DNA from: Halopseudomonas xiamenensis
GTDB lineage: Bacteria; Pseudomonadota; Gammaproteobacteria; Pseudomonadales; Pseudomonadaceae
Length of the DNA stretch: 64,000 nt
Assembly (NCBI RefSeq): GCF_014219065.1
Contig: NZ_JACLGO010000017.1
Coordinates: 28,511 to 92,510, forward strand
Reading direction: 5' to 3'
The translations under genes were made by a program, and so were the position numbers. The notes below the pieces were generated by a model, which was not told where the DNA came from, searched no databases, and saw nothing but the letters and a program-made list of their open reading frames with translations. Within the stretch, counting starts at the first letter, position 1, and each line of letters starts with the position of its first letter. Shown here piece after piece: positions 10,019 to 18,788 of this stretch.

Positions 10019-10830
10019 GTGCCGCTGCCAGACGCATACTTGCGCTCGAAGCGCGTTTGCAGTTTGGCCGCCTTGCGCTCGAGCATACTGAGCAGCACTG
10101 CCTCTTCGGTAAAGATCTGGCGCAGCGGCAGCTGGAAGTAACTCTTGAGAAAGCGCAGCTTGTCACGCTCGGTCAGACCGATATGCAGGGCGGAGAAATA
10201 TAGGCCGGCCAGATCCTTGTCGCGCCAGCGGCGCGGCACACTGCTGCGCACCTGGGCCCGGTGCAGGTCGATCAGCGACAGGCGCAGGTTGTCCGGGGTC
10301 GGCGGGGTGTCGGTATGCAACAGGAAGTGGCAGATATAGCAGTCACGGTGATTGACCCCGGCACGGTGCATGCGCCCGGTCATCTCGGCGACGCGGTGGA
10401 TGAGCGCATGCTTGAGCCCGGCTGGCGGCGGATAACTTGGCCAGTTTCGACTGAAGTCTTCCAGGCTGATGGTCGGCGCCAGTTCCTCGGTGATGATGAA
10501 AGAATGCCGGGCGGCGGGATTGCCGCCACGCTCGCCGAAGGCCACGGCGGTCATGGTCGGTACGCCGGCCCGGGTCAGAGCCTCGATGGCCTCCCATTCC
10601 TGGTCGGCGCCGAGCACCGGCTTCTTGAGTGTCGACCAGTTCTTGAGTATTTCGCCCCAGCCGACACCGCGATGGATCTTGACGAAGTAGCCGCGCCCAG
10701 CCACCTCGGTGCGCAGGGTGCGGCGAGCCTCCAGCTCCCGGAACACCTCGCCCTGCAGCTTTTCGACTTCAGCGAAGGCATCACCATCGGCCCACAGGGT
10801 CCTGAATGGTTCGTGCAACACCAGCTTCAA
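10015..10830 (-). CDS. waaP: lipopolysaccharide core heptose(I) kinase WaaP
   Basis: The 271-residue product has YFVKIHRGVGWGEILKNW near residue 58, RHSFIITEELAP, the catalytic loop HRAGVNHRDCYICHFLLH and LSLIDLHRAQ, all hallmarks of WaaP. It phosphorylates heptose I of the inner core at the inner membrane; in P. aeruginosa this is needed for viability. I chose a TTG start at 10830 because it overlaps the waaG stop (TTGA), has GGGAGAG six bases upstream and gives the family N-terminus (KLVLHEPF). A longer frame opens upstream inside waaG but has no family resemblance there. Confidence 0.95.
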   Translation of the reverse strand: MKLVLHEPFRTLWADGDAFAEVEKLQGEVFRELEARRTLRTEVAGRGYFVKIHRGVGWGEILKNWSTLKKPVLGADQEWEAIEALTRAGVPTMTAVAFGERGGNPAARHSFIITEELAPTISLEDFSRNWPSYPPPAGLKHALIHRVAEMTGRMHRAGVNHRDCYICHFLLHTDTPPTPDNLRLSLIDLHRAQVRSSVPRRWRDKDLAGLYFSALHIGLTERDKLRFLKSYFQLPLRQIFTEEAVLLSMLERKAAKLQTRFERKYASGSGT

Positions 10831-11948
10831 GCGAACTCTCCCAGGATCACATCCGCCGCTCGCGCCGGCATGCTGTACAGGTCGGCATGCTCGGCATAGT
10901 CCAGGGCATTCTGCTGCCATTCCTCACGGGTTTGCCGATCATCCAGGATGCGCGCCAGCCAATTGTTCAGCGTGGCCTGCTCGAAGGGCTCAGGCACCAC
11001 CAGCCCACAATCAGCCTCTTCGATGTAGTGCGCGTAGCCGCAGGCCGCCGTGGTCAGTACCGGCAACCCCGCCACCAGCGCCTCCAGCAATACCGTGCCG
11101 GTATTCTCGTTATAGGCCGGATGGATCAGCAGATCGGCGCCCAGCAGAAAGCGCGGCACATCGCTGCGACCCTTCAGGATCTGTACCTGCTCGGACAACC
11201 CCAGGCCACGCATCTGGCGCAGGAAAGGCGCCGGATCATCGGCACCCATGACGATCAGCCGGGTGCGCTGGCGCAAGGCGGCCGGCAGTGCTGCCAGCGC
11301 CTCCAGGGTACGATCCAGCCCCTTGGTCTTGAAGCCTGAACCGATCTGCACCAGCAGCAGCTCATCATCGCCCAGGTTGAACTCGGCACGCAGCTCCGCC
11401 CTGACCTCGGCGGCATTGGCCGGAGCACGTCGATCAGTGGCGATGCCGGGTGGCAGCATGTGGAAGCGCTCGAGTGGCGTGCGGTAGTGCTTCATGAACA
11501 GCGGCAGCTGCAACTCGGAGATCATCAGTATCTCGGTGCGCCCCTGCGGGGCGAATACCGCCCGCTCATAGGCGGAAAAATGCCGATAGCGCGGGCTGTA
11601 CTGATAGAACCAGCTGCGCTGATTCTGCGCCTTGTCCTCAAAACAGCCATCGGCAGCGTAATAGACATCCAGCCCCGGCATCTTGTTGAAGCCCACTACG
11701 CGGTCAACCGGATGGCGCTTGAGATCCGCCTGGACCTCGGCGACGAACTTCTCGTTGCGCCCCTGACTGGTCAGAGCCCGGGCCGGAACAATACGAATAT
11801 CGAAACCTGACGGCCGCTCCCCTTCCCAACCCATGGTATAGACGCGAATGGCATGACCGCGTTGCTGGCATACCTGGGCAATCCGCAGGAAGTCACGCTG
11901 CAGGCCGCCGAAGGGGAAGTATTTGTACAGTACGAACGCCAGTTGCAT
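10827..11948 (-). CDS. waaG: LPS core glucosyltransferase WaaG
   Basis: The 373-residue GT-B, family 4 enzyme begins MQLAFVLYKYFPFGGLQRDF, the characteristic WaaG start with its membrane-contacting segment. It has VQIGSGFKTKGLDRTLEAL in the donor domain and the EX7E-like AYNENTGTVLLEALVAG. It adds the first hexose of the outer core to heptose II (galactosamine in Pseudomonas, glucose in Escherichia). It is the first gene of the coupled waaG-waaP-kinase run; 345 bases of repeats separate it from waaC upstream. Confidence 0.95.
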   Translation of the reverse strand: MQLAFVLYKYFPFGGLQRDFLRIAQVCQQRGHAIRVYTMGWEGERPSGFDIRIVPARALTSQGRNEKFVAEVQADLKRHPVDRVVGFNKMPGLDVYYAADGCFEDKAQNQRSWFYQYSPRYRHFSAYERAVFAPQGRTEILMISELQLPLFMKHYRTPLERFHMLPPGIATDRRAPANAAEVRAELRAEFNLGDDELLLVQIGSGFKTKGLDRTLEALAALPAALRQRTRLIVMGADDPAPFLRQMRGLGLSEQVQILKGRSDVPRFLLGADLLIHPAYNENTGTVLLEALVAGLPVLTTAACGYAHYIEEADCGLVVPEPFEQATLNNWLARILDDRQTREEWQQNALDYAEHADLYSMPARAADVILGEFA

Positions 11949-12293
11949 CGAAGTTCTCTTGGGCTGGGCTCTGGATCAAGGGGCAAAGTTTAACATAGCT
12001 GGGCAGGTGCTGCGGTGGGTGGGCTGTTTCCGCCTCTCTCTCCCTCTCTCCCCCTCTCCCCAGCCCTCTCCCGCAAGGGGAGAGGGAGTCAGGCCGTGCC
12101 TATCGCAACGCCTGAGTTTTCCTGCAGAAGTGAATTTGTGCTGCTTGCAGGGGAAATACGGAGGCTCGGGCACGAGTCACCTCTCACCCCTTGCGGGAGA
12201 GGTAGCTTGTCTATGCCTATCACAACGCCTGAGTTTTCCTGCAGAAGTGAATTTGACCTGCTTGCAGGGAAAACACGGCGGCTCAGGCGCGAG
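11949..12293. repeat. waaG-waaC intergenic repeat cluster
   Basis: This gene-free stretch is made largely of repeats. 12052-12088 is a palindromic element with CCCTCTCCC on the left and GGGAGAGGG on the right. 12097-12202 and 12214-12320 are two tandem copies of a unit of about 106 bases (117-base period, about 90% alike), each starting TGCCTATC and ending in a half of the same palindromic element. The second copy runs into the 3' end of waaC. No gene is recognised here. Confidence 0.85.
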
Positions 12294-13388
12294 TCACCCC
12301 TCGCCCCTTGCGGGAGAGGGGCCGGGGGAGAGGGGGTGAACACCAAGCAACACCCCCTCCAGCTCCGTCATCACCCGCTCGGGCTGCAGCCGGGTAAAGC
12401 ACAGCGGCAATTCCCGGCGCAGGTCGAAGCGCCTGGCGTCTTCCGGGGTCGGTTCGTACTTGCACTTCTTGCTCATGCAGGGTGCGCAGGGGAAGTCGCT
12501 GGCCAGGTGTACCTGGCTGCGGCCATAGGCACCACTCCAGCCGGGGTTGGTTGGCCCGAACAGCGATAGCGTCGGTACGTCCAGCGCCGCGGCCAGGTGC
12601 CCCAGGCCGGTATCCACCGCCACGCAGGCGCTGGCGCCGGCGAGAATGCTGGCCATGCCGGCCAGCGGCAGCCTGGGCAGTACCTGTACACCGGGCAACC
12701 CCTGGGCAATACGCTCGGCGCGAGCTTTTTCCGCATCGTTACCCCAGGGCAGCTTGACCTGCAGGCCACGCTCGACGGCCAACTGCGCCAGGCGCTTCCA
12801 GTACAGCTCCGGCCAGTGCTTGGTCACCCAGGTAGTCCCATGCAGAAAAACCACATAGCGCTCAGCGGACTGCTCGCCGGCGAGGCAGCTGCGATCCAGG
12901 CCGTAATCACCGGTATCGGCCGGCAATCGGTAACCCAGCGCCTGGGCGAACAGTTGCCGCACCCGCTCCACCGCATGCTGGCCCCAGGCTACAGCGATGC
13001 CCTGGTCGTACCAGCGGCTGGCCAGCGGCTCGCGGGCCGAATGGCGATCCAGCCCGACCACCCGGGCCTTGATCCCGGTGGTCAGCAGCGCGCTCTTCAC
13101 CAGCCCCTGGGCATCGATGACCAGGTCATACCTGTGGGTTTTCAGGCGCCGGCGGAAGCGCTGCCACTCGCCACTGCGCAAGGTCTTGAGCGGGTGCTTG
13201 CGCCAACGCCGGATGGCCACCGGAATCACCTCGGCCACCGCTGGATGCCACAGCGGGATTTCGGCGAAGCCCTCTTCCACCACCCAGTCGAAGCGGATAC
13301 CGGGAATCGCCGCCTGGGCATCGGTCAACGCCGGCAGCGTATGAATGACATCGCCCATGGAGGACGTCTTGATCAGCAGGACACGCAT
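12294..13388 (-). CDS. waaC: lipopolysaccharide heptosyltransferase I (WaaC), C-terminus extended by a repeat
   Basis: The 364-residue family 9 glycosyltransferase begins MRVLLIKTSSMGDVIHTLPAL and has the C-terminal ADP-heptose site CVAVDTGLGHLAAALDVP followed by SLFGPTNP. It adds the first L-glycero-D-manno-heptose to Kdo. The last dozen or so residues (PLSPGPSPARGEG) are the translation of the palindromic repeat at about 12297-12336, so the native stop appears lost or overrun. The protein is slightly longer than the roughly 350 residues I expect. It lies 5 bases after waaF. Confidence 0.95.
   Translation of the reverse strand: MRVLLIKTSSMGDVIHTLPALTDAQAAIPGIRFDWVVEEGFAEIPLWHPAVAEVIPVAIRRWRKHPLKTLRSGEWQRFRRRLKTHRYDLVIDAQGLVKSALLTTGIKARVVGLDRHSAREPLASRWYDQGIAVAWGQHAVERVRQLFAQALGYRLPADTGDYGLDRSCLAGEQSAERYVVFLHGTTWVTKHWPELYWKRLAQLAVERGLQVKLPWGNDAEKARAERIAQGLPGVQVLPRLPLAGMASILAGASACVAVDTGLGHLAAALDVPTLSLFGPTNPGWSGAYGRSQVHLASDFPCAPCMSKKCKYEPTPEDARRFDLRRELPLCFTRLQPERVMTELEGVLLGVHPLSPGPSPARGEG
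12297..12336. repeat. palindromic CCCTCTCCC-family repeat overlapping the waaC 3' end
   Basis: This copy pairs CCCCTTGCGGGAGAGGGG with a following GGGGGAGAGGGGG arm. The same family occurs at 12052-12088, 24772-24810, 57631-57670, 57742-57781 and 57861-57900. It supplies the final codons of waaC. Confidence 0.8.
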
Positions 13389-13393
13389 GCTGC

Positions 13394-14443
13394 TCAGAGA
13401 TCCGACGGATCGGCCAGCGGATCACCCACCAGGCGATCCAGGGCATCGATTACCCGCTGCGGTTCGAGGTCGCGCAGGCAGTTGTAATGGCCGAAGCGGC
13501 AGGTCCGGTCGAAACAGGGACTGCAATCCAGGCCCAGCCGCACCACCTCCACCTGCTCGGCCAGCGGCGGCGTGAAGTCCGGGGAAGTCGAACCATAGAC
13601 TGCCACCAGCGGCCGGTTCAGTGCTGCGGCCACATGCATCAGGCCTGAATCATTGCTGACCACGGCGGTGGCACAGGACAGCAGGTCGATGGCTTCGGCC
13701 AGGCTGGTTTCCCCGGCCAGGTTGCTCGACTCTTCACGCAGACCGGGGCGCAGGCGCTCGCGGATCTGCTCACCGACCGGATGGTCGTTCTTCGAGCCGA
13801 ACAGCCAGACCTGCCAACCCTGGCGCACTTTCTGGTCCGCCACCGCAGCGTAGTGCTCGGAGGGCCAGCGCTTGGCCTCGCCAAACTCGGCGCCCGGACA
13901 CAGCGCCAGCACCGGTCGATCCAGCTCCAGGCCGAAACGTGCCAGCGCCGCCTCGCGGCTGGCTGGTTCGATCTGCAGGGTCGGTCGCGGATAGGGCCGT
14001 TCCAGCTGGTGCTGCGGCTCCGATGCCAGGGCCATGAAGCGCTCGATCATCAGCGGATACTGCGCCTTGTCCAGCACGCGGATATCGTTGAGCAGGCCGT
14101 AGCGCATTTCACCGCGCCAGCCAGTGCGCCTGGGAATACCGGCGAAGAACGGCACCAGCGCCGACTTCAGGGAATTGGGTAGCAGAATGGCCTGGTCGTA
14201 CTGGCCGGCCAGGCTCTTGCCGATGCGCCAGCGGCTGGCGATATCCAGCACGCCATGCCCCAGCGGGAAGCTCAGTGCCTGACGGACCTCGGGCATGCGC
14301 TCAAGGATCGGTCGGCTCCAGTCCGGAGCCAGCACATCGATGACGCAGTCGGGGCCGTGACGCAGCTTCAGGCAGGCAAACAGCGTCTGCGCCATGACCA
14401 TGTCACCGACCCAACTGGGACCAACAATCAGAATTCTCATCAA
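13394..14443 (-). CDS. waaF: lipopolysaccharide heptosyltransferase II
   Basis: The 349-residue family 9 protein begins MMRILIVGPSWVGDMVMAQT and has the ADP-heptose binding segment VVSNDSGLMHVAAALNRP with VAVYGSTSP after it. It adds the second heptose to the inner core. A cluster of cysteines near the C-terminus (LDCSPCFDRTCRFGHYNC) is common to Pseudomonas heptosyltransferases. It heads the core operon, transcribed waaF-waaC-(gap)-waaG-waaP and kinases, as in P. aeruginosa next to ilvE. Confidence 0.96.
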   Translation of the reverse strand: MMRILIVGPSWVGDMVMAQTLFACLKLRHGPDCVIDVLAPDWSRPILERMPEVRQALSFPLGHGVLDIASRWRIGKSLAGQYDQAILLPNSLKSALVPFFAGIPRRTGWRGEMRYGLLNDIRVLDKAQYPLMIERFMALASEPQHQLERPYPRPTLQIEPASREAALARFGLELDRPVLALCPGAEFGEAKRWPSEHYAAVADQKVRQGWQVWLFGSKNDHPVGEQIRERLRPGLREESSNLAGETSLAEAIDLLSCATAVVSNDSGLMHVAAALNRPLVAVYGSTSPDFTPPLAEQVEVVRLGLDCSPCFDRTCRFGHYNCLRDLEPQRVIDALDRLVGDPLADPSDL

Positions 14444-14457
14444 GCCTTACATCCTAT

Positions 14458-14545
14458 CCGTCATTGCGAGGAGCGTAGCCCGGTGGATTGCCACGCCCTG
14501 CGGGCTCGCAATGACGTCGCGATGACACCCTGCGAAGCCGCAATG
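14458..14545. repeat. GTCATTGCGAGG-type intergenic repeat
   Basis: The ilvE-waaF gap holds GTCATTGCGAGGAGCG followed by its near-complement GGCTCGCAATGACG, then a further partial copy (AAGCCGCAATGACGG). A related copy with CATTACGAGG lies at about 24639-24672. It looks like a dispersed palindromic element that could also end transcription of ilvE. Confidence 0.65.
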
Positions 14546-14564
14546 ACGGTATTCAGCTTTCAGC

Positions 14565-15488
14565 TCACTTGACCAGCGTCAGCCATTCACCGCGCGCTGC
14601 AACCTTGCCGTTGACCAGGTCGAAATACGCTTTCTGCAGCTTCTCGGTAACCGGGCCGCGACGGCCGATACCGATCTGCCGGCAGTCCACTTCACGGATC
14701 GGCGTGACCTCGGCGGCGGTGCCGGTGAAGAAAGCCTCGTCGGCGATATACACCTCATCGCGGGTGATGCGCTTCTCGACCACCTTGATGCCCATTTCCT
14801 CGGCCAGGCTCAGCACGGTGCCACGGGTGATGCCGTTCAGGCAGGCGGTGACTTCCGGAGTATAGATCACACCGTCCTTGACGATGAACACGTTCTCGCC
14901 GGAACCTTCGGCCACATAGCCTTCCGGGTCCAGCAGCAGCGCCTCGTCGGCACCGGCCGATACCGCTTCCTGCAGCGCCAGCATGGAGTTCATGTAGGCA
15001 CCGCTGGACTTGGCGCGGGTCATGGTGATGTTGACGTGGTGACGGGTGAACGAGCTGGTGCGGATGCGAATGCCCTGCTCCAGTGCTTCCTCGCCCATGT
15101 AGGCACCCCAGTACCAGGCGGCGACGGCCACGTGCACCTTGAGGTTGTCGGCGCGAATACCCATGCCCTCGGAACCGTAGAACACCAGCGGACGGATGTA
15201 GGCGGTGTCCAAATTGTTCTCGCGTACTGCAGCGCGGCACGCCTCGTTGATCTGCTCCTTGGTGTAGGGAATCTTCATGCCCATGATGTGGGCGGAGTCG
15301 AACAGGCGATCGGTGTGCGCCTGCAGACGGAAGATGGCGGTCCCCTGGTCGGTGTTGTAGGCACGGATGCCCTCGAACACGCCCATGCCGTAGTGCAGCG
15401 AGTGGGTCAGAACATGCACGTTGGCCTCGCGCCACGGCACCATTTGCCCATCGAACCAGATAACACCATCACGATCAGCCATCGACAT
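14565..15488 (-). CDS. ilvE: branched-chain amino acid aminotransferase
   Basis: The 307-residue fold-type IV PLP enzyme has LTHSLHYGMGVFEGIRAY near the N-terminus, the PLP lysine in TMTRAKSSGAYMNSML, and SGENVFIVKDG plus GITRGTVLSLA. It interconverts leucine, isoleucine and valine with their 2-keto acids. I chose the ATG at 15488 (protein MSMADRDGVIWF) because GGAG lies nine bases upstream and this matches the family length; five codons more upstream are open but lack a ribosome binding site. Adjacency to glnE and waaF is the Pseudomonas arrangement. Confidence 0.96.
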   Translation of the reverse strand: MSMADRDGVIWFDGQMVPWREANVHVLTHSLHYGMGVFEGIRAYNTDQGTAIFRLQAHTDRLFDSAHIMGMKIPYTKEQINEACRAAVRENNLDTAYIRPLVFYGSEGMGIRADNLKVHVAVAAWYWGAYMGEEALEQGIRIRTSSFTRHHVNITMTRAKSSGAYMNSMLALQEAVSAGADEALLLDPEGYVAEGSGENVFIVKDGVIYTPEVTACLNGITRGTVLSLAEEMGIKVVEKRITRDEVYIADEAFFTGTAAEVTPIREVDCRQIGIGRRGPVTEKLQKAYFDLVNGKVAARGEWLTLVK

Positions 15489-15600
15489 AACAACCAGCTC
15501 CATTCATATATATCTATCTACTAGGTTCAGGTGCTCCGCCAGGGAGCTTGCCCGTTGCGTTCTGGCCTGATCATGCCTGCCGAAAGATTCTCAAGGTCAT

Positions 15601-18543
15601 TCAGGCATCCGCCACGTCCGGCAGCCATTGCTGCCAGAGGCGGATGATGTCATGTCGGTAGTCATGAAACTGGTCGCCAGGTGTTTTCCCCGGCTGCTTT
15701 TGCAAAGCCAGGCGATGGGCTGCTGCTCGGTAGGCCTTGTAAGCCTCCTGCACACGCTGAACGTCCTCACCGGCGATCAATCCGGCGTCACGCAGCCCGT
15801 CCAATATTCTGATGTTATCCGTAAAGCGCAGTAACTCTGGGTACCGGCACGACCAGGCCAGGACCGCATATTGCACCATAAATTCGATATCGACGATACC
15901 TCCCGCGTCATGCTTGAGATCAAACAACGCTTCGGCGCTGAAGGCAGACTCGTCGAAACCCGCCCGTGTGGCTTGCGTGGCCAGGTTGTCGCGCATCTTC
16001 TGGCGCATGCCCAGCACTTCCTGACGCAGCACCTGCTCATCCCGCTCACGGCCCAGCACCGCCGCACGCAGGGCATCGAACTTGTGACTCAGTTGCGCGC
16101 AGCCGGCCAGTGGCCGCGCCCGTACCAGGGCCTGGTGCTCCCAGGTCCAGGCCTTTTCCTGCTGATAGCGGGCAAAGGCCTCCAGCGAAGTGACCAGCAG
16201 CCCCGAATCGCCCGAGGGACGCAGGCGCATGTCCACGTCATACAGCACACCGGAGGTGGTCTGGGTATTGAGGATATGGATGATGCGCTGGCCCAGCCGG
16301 GTATAGAAGCGGCCACCATCCAGCGGGCGCGGACCGTCGGTCTCGGCCTCGGTATCACCGTCGTGGATGAAGACCAGGTCCAGGTCGGAGCCATGCCCCA
16401 GCTCGATGCCGCCGAGCTTGCCGTAGCCGACGATGATGAAATCCAGCTCGCAGGCGCTGCCATCATGGCGCCGCGGCACGCCGTGGCGCCGGACCATGTC
16501 ACGCCAGGCCAGCTGCAGCACCTGCTGCAGGATGGCCTCGGCGATCCAGGTCAGGTAATCGCTGACCTTCATCAACGGCAGGCTGCCGGCAATTTCCGAG
16601 GCCGCCACACGCAACGTGTGGGCACGCTTGAAATAGCGCAGCACCTCCATCTGCTGTTCCAGGTCGTCTTCGGGAATGCGCAGCAGTTGCTGGCGCAGCT
16701 CGTCCAGCAGCTCACCGGTCTCCGGCGGCCGGTACAGGCGCCCGGCATTCAGCAGCTCATCGAGCACCACCGGATAACGGGCGATCTGCTCGGCGAGCAG
16801 CGGGCTGGCCGCGCACAGCACCAGCAACTCGCGCAACGCCCCGGGGTTTTCCGTCAGCAGCACCAGGTAGGCCGAGCGCCGTGCCACCGCCTCGACCAGC
16901 GGCATCACCCGCTCCAGTGCCAGGTCCGGATCATCCTGCTCGGAGGCCATGCCCAACAGGCGCGGCATGAAGATATCCAGGCGTTCACGCCCCATGCGTT
17001 GCATGGCGCGCACGCGAGCGGAGTGCATCAGGGTCTGCAGCAGGTTCCAGGCCCGCTCCGGGTCCTTGAAGCCGCCTTCGGCCAGTTGCTCCTGGGCCTG
17101 CTCCGCCTCGGGGAAACCGGTCAACAGCGTCATCCACTCGGCATAGGGTGGCTGCGCCTGGTCCTGATCCTCGTCCGGATCAGCAATCACGCCGGCGAAA
17201 TGCCGCTCCACCCGGCTGCGCTGCAGCTCCAGCTGGCGGCGGAATTCGTCCCAGCTGTCGAACCCCATGACCAATGCCACCCGCGCCTGATTCAAGCGGT
17301 CGGTGGGCAGCATCTGCGTCTGGCGGTCATCGATGGCCTGCAGCGCATGCTCGGTATCGCGCAGGAACAGATAGGCGCCCTTGAGCTCATCCACCGCCTC
17401 GTCCGGCAGGTAGACATTGGTCGCCAGCACATCCAGCACCGCCAGGATCGGCCGCTGCTGCAGGCTGCGGTCGCGCCCGCCGTGGATCAACTGGAATGCC
17501 TGACCGATGAACTCCACCTCACGGATACCGCCCGAACCCAGTTTGACGTTGTCCTGCAGGCCCTTGCGCTGCACTTCGCGCTGGATCATCTGTTTGAGAT
17601 TGCGCAGCGCCTCGATGGCGGCAAAATCCAGATAGCGCCGATAGACGAACGGCTTGAGCATGCCGAGCAACTCGGCGCCGGCCTGCTGGTCACCGGCAAC
17701 CACCCGTGCCTTGATCATCGCGTAGCGTTCCCAGTCACGGCCCTGGCTCTGGTAGTACTGTTCCAGCGCATTGAAGCTGAACACCAGCGCACCGCTGTCG
17801 CCATAGGGGCGCAGGCGCATGTCCACGCGGAACACGAAACCGTCGACAGTGACCTCGTCGAGCAGCTTGATCAGGCGCTGCCCGGCACGGGTGAAGAATT
17901 CCTGGTTGGACAGGCTGCGCCGCCCACCCTGGGTGTCGCCCTGCGCCGGGAAGGCGAAGATCAGGTCGATGTCCGAGGACAGGTTCAGCTCCTGGGCGCC
18001 AAGCTTGCCCATGCCCAGTACCACCATGTGCTGTTGCACACCGGCATGACTGAAGGGCGTCCCGAAATCGCTGGCCAGTTGCTGGTAGACCCACTGATAA
18101 GCCTGGTCCAGGCAGACATCGGCCATGTCCGACAGGTCACGGGTGGTTTCCATGGTGGCGGCCTGCCGGGTCAGGTCGCGCCAGATGATGCGCACCTGAT
18201 GCTGCTGGCGAAAGCGCCGCAGCCGCTGCGCCAGCTGGTCCTCGCTGGCGCTGTCGGCCAGCGCCGCGGCCAGCAGGCTGGCCATCTCACCGGGAACCAG
18301 CGAACGCCACAACTGCCGCTCCTGCGTCAGACGCCAGGCCATGGCCGGGTCACGGCGCAACTGCTCGGCGACGAAATCGCTGCCGGCCAGCACCTGCTGC
18401 AACTCGCTCATGAAACTGTCGCCCAGCAGCGCCAGATCAGCTTCCAGCCCCGCCTGGCGTACCGCCGCCAGCCACTGCGCGAGGTGGTGGTCCACGACCG
18501 AGTGCAGTGCGGCAGGCAATGTGGCGGGCAATGAAAAAGACAT
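15601..18543 (-). CDS. glnE: bifunctional glutamine synthetase adenylyltransferase/adenylyl-removing enzyme
   Basis: The 980-residue protein has the usual full length. It carries two nucleotidyltransferase domains: the N-terminal adenylyl-removing half with GMGKLGAQELNLSSDIDLIF near residue 170 and the C-terminal adenylylating half with GYGKLGGIELGHGSDLDLVF near residue 690. It reversibly adenylylates glutamine synthetase under control of PII, tuning nitrogen assimilation. It diverges from aceE across a 245-base region that carries two inverted repeats. Confidence 0.97.
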   Translation of the reverse strand: MSFSLPATLPAALHSVVDHHLAQWLAAVRQAGLEADLALLGDSFMSELQQVLAGSDFVAEQLRRDPAMAWRLTQERQLWRSLVPGEMASLLAAALADSASEDQLAQRLRRFRQQHQVRIIWRDLTRQAATMETTRDLSDMADVCLDQAYQWVYQQLASDFGTPFSHAGVQQHMVVLGMGKLGAQELNLSSDIDLIFAFPAQGDTQGGRRSLSNQEFFTRAGQRLIKLLDEVTVDGFVFRVDMRLRPYGDSGALVFSFNALEQYYQSQGRDWERYAMIKARVVAGDQQAGAELLGMLKPFVYRRYLDFAAIEALRNLKQMIQREVQRKGLQDNVKLGSGGIREVEFIGQAFQLIHGGRDRSLQQRPILAVLDVLATNVYLPDEAVDELKGAYLFLRDTEHALQAIDDRQTQMLPTDRLNQARVALVMGFDSWDEFRRQLELQRSRVERHFAGVIADPDEDQDQAQPPYAEWMTLLTGFPEAEQAQEQLAEGGFKDPERAWNLLQTLMHSARVRAMQRMGRERLDIFMPRLLGMASEQDDPDLALERVMPLVEAVARRSAYLVLLTENPGALRELLVLCAASPLLAEQIARYPVVLDELLNAGRLYRPPETGELLDELRQQLLRIPEDDLEQQMEVLRYFKRAHTLRVAASEIAGSLPLMKVSDYLTWIAEAILQQVLQLAWRDMVRRHGVPRRHDGSACELDFIIVGYGKLGGIELGHGSDLDLVFIHDGDTEAETDGPRPLDGGRFYTRLGQRIIHILNTQTTSGVLYDVDMRLRPSGDSGLLVTSLEAFARYQQEKAWTWEHQALVRARPLAGCAQLSHKFDALRAAVLGRERDEQVLRQEVLGMRQKMRDNLATQATRAGFDESAFSAEALFDLKHDAGGIVDIEFMVQYAVLAWSCRYPELLRFTDNIRILDGLRDAGLIAGEDVQRVQEAYKAYRAAAHRLALQKQPGKTPGDQFHDYRHDIIRLWQQWLPDVADA

Positions 18544-18628
18544 GGTCTATCCTGATTACATCCGAAGGATGCAGATTGCCACGCTCGGGACACACGGAAA
18601 AGCCTGAAACAAAAAAACGCGGTCCAGA

Positions 18629-18643
18629 TGTAGTTTCACTACA
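18629..18643. promoter_or_regulatory. putative operator 1 upstream of aceE (TGTAGT-N3-ACTACA)
   Basis: This is a perfect 6-base inverted repeat with spacer TTC. It contains the TNGT-N3-ACNA pattern typical of GntR/FadR-family operators such as that of PdhR. It lies about 146 bases before the aceE start, in the glnE-aceE divergent region. Its role is inferred. Confidence 0.55.
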
Positions 18644-18679
18644 GAAAGCCCCGTGACCGGATGGTTTTTTTGTTCCAAA

Positions 18680-18694
18680 TGTAGTAAAACTACA
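18680..18694. promoter_or_regulatory. putative operator 2 upstream of aceE (TGTAGT-N3-ACTACA)
   Basis: This second perfect copy has spacer AAA and its centre is 51 bases from operator 1, close to five helical turns. A TTGACC hexamer at 18702-18707 follows, but I see no convincing -10. The two sites fit cooperative binding by a GntR-type regulator of pyruvate dehydrogenase. Confidence 0.55.
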
Positions 18695-18788
18695 CGCACC
18701 GTTGACCATTGCATTCCCGAGCCACACCACCACGCTCAGGTAATGCGATTGTTTTTTACCCTGGGACCCACAAGGTCTGGAGAACAAT

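Noticed and set aside
12594..13487. Plus-strand frame opposite waaC/waaF
   Set aside because: Shadow frame without ribosome binding site or family resemblance.
15871..18534. 887-codon plus-strand frame opposite glnE
   Set aside because: Low-complexity His/Gln/Leu-rich translation, exact shadow of glnE.
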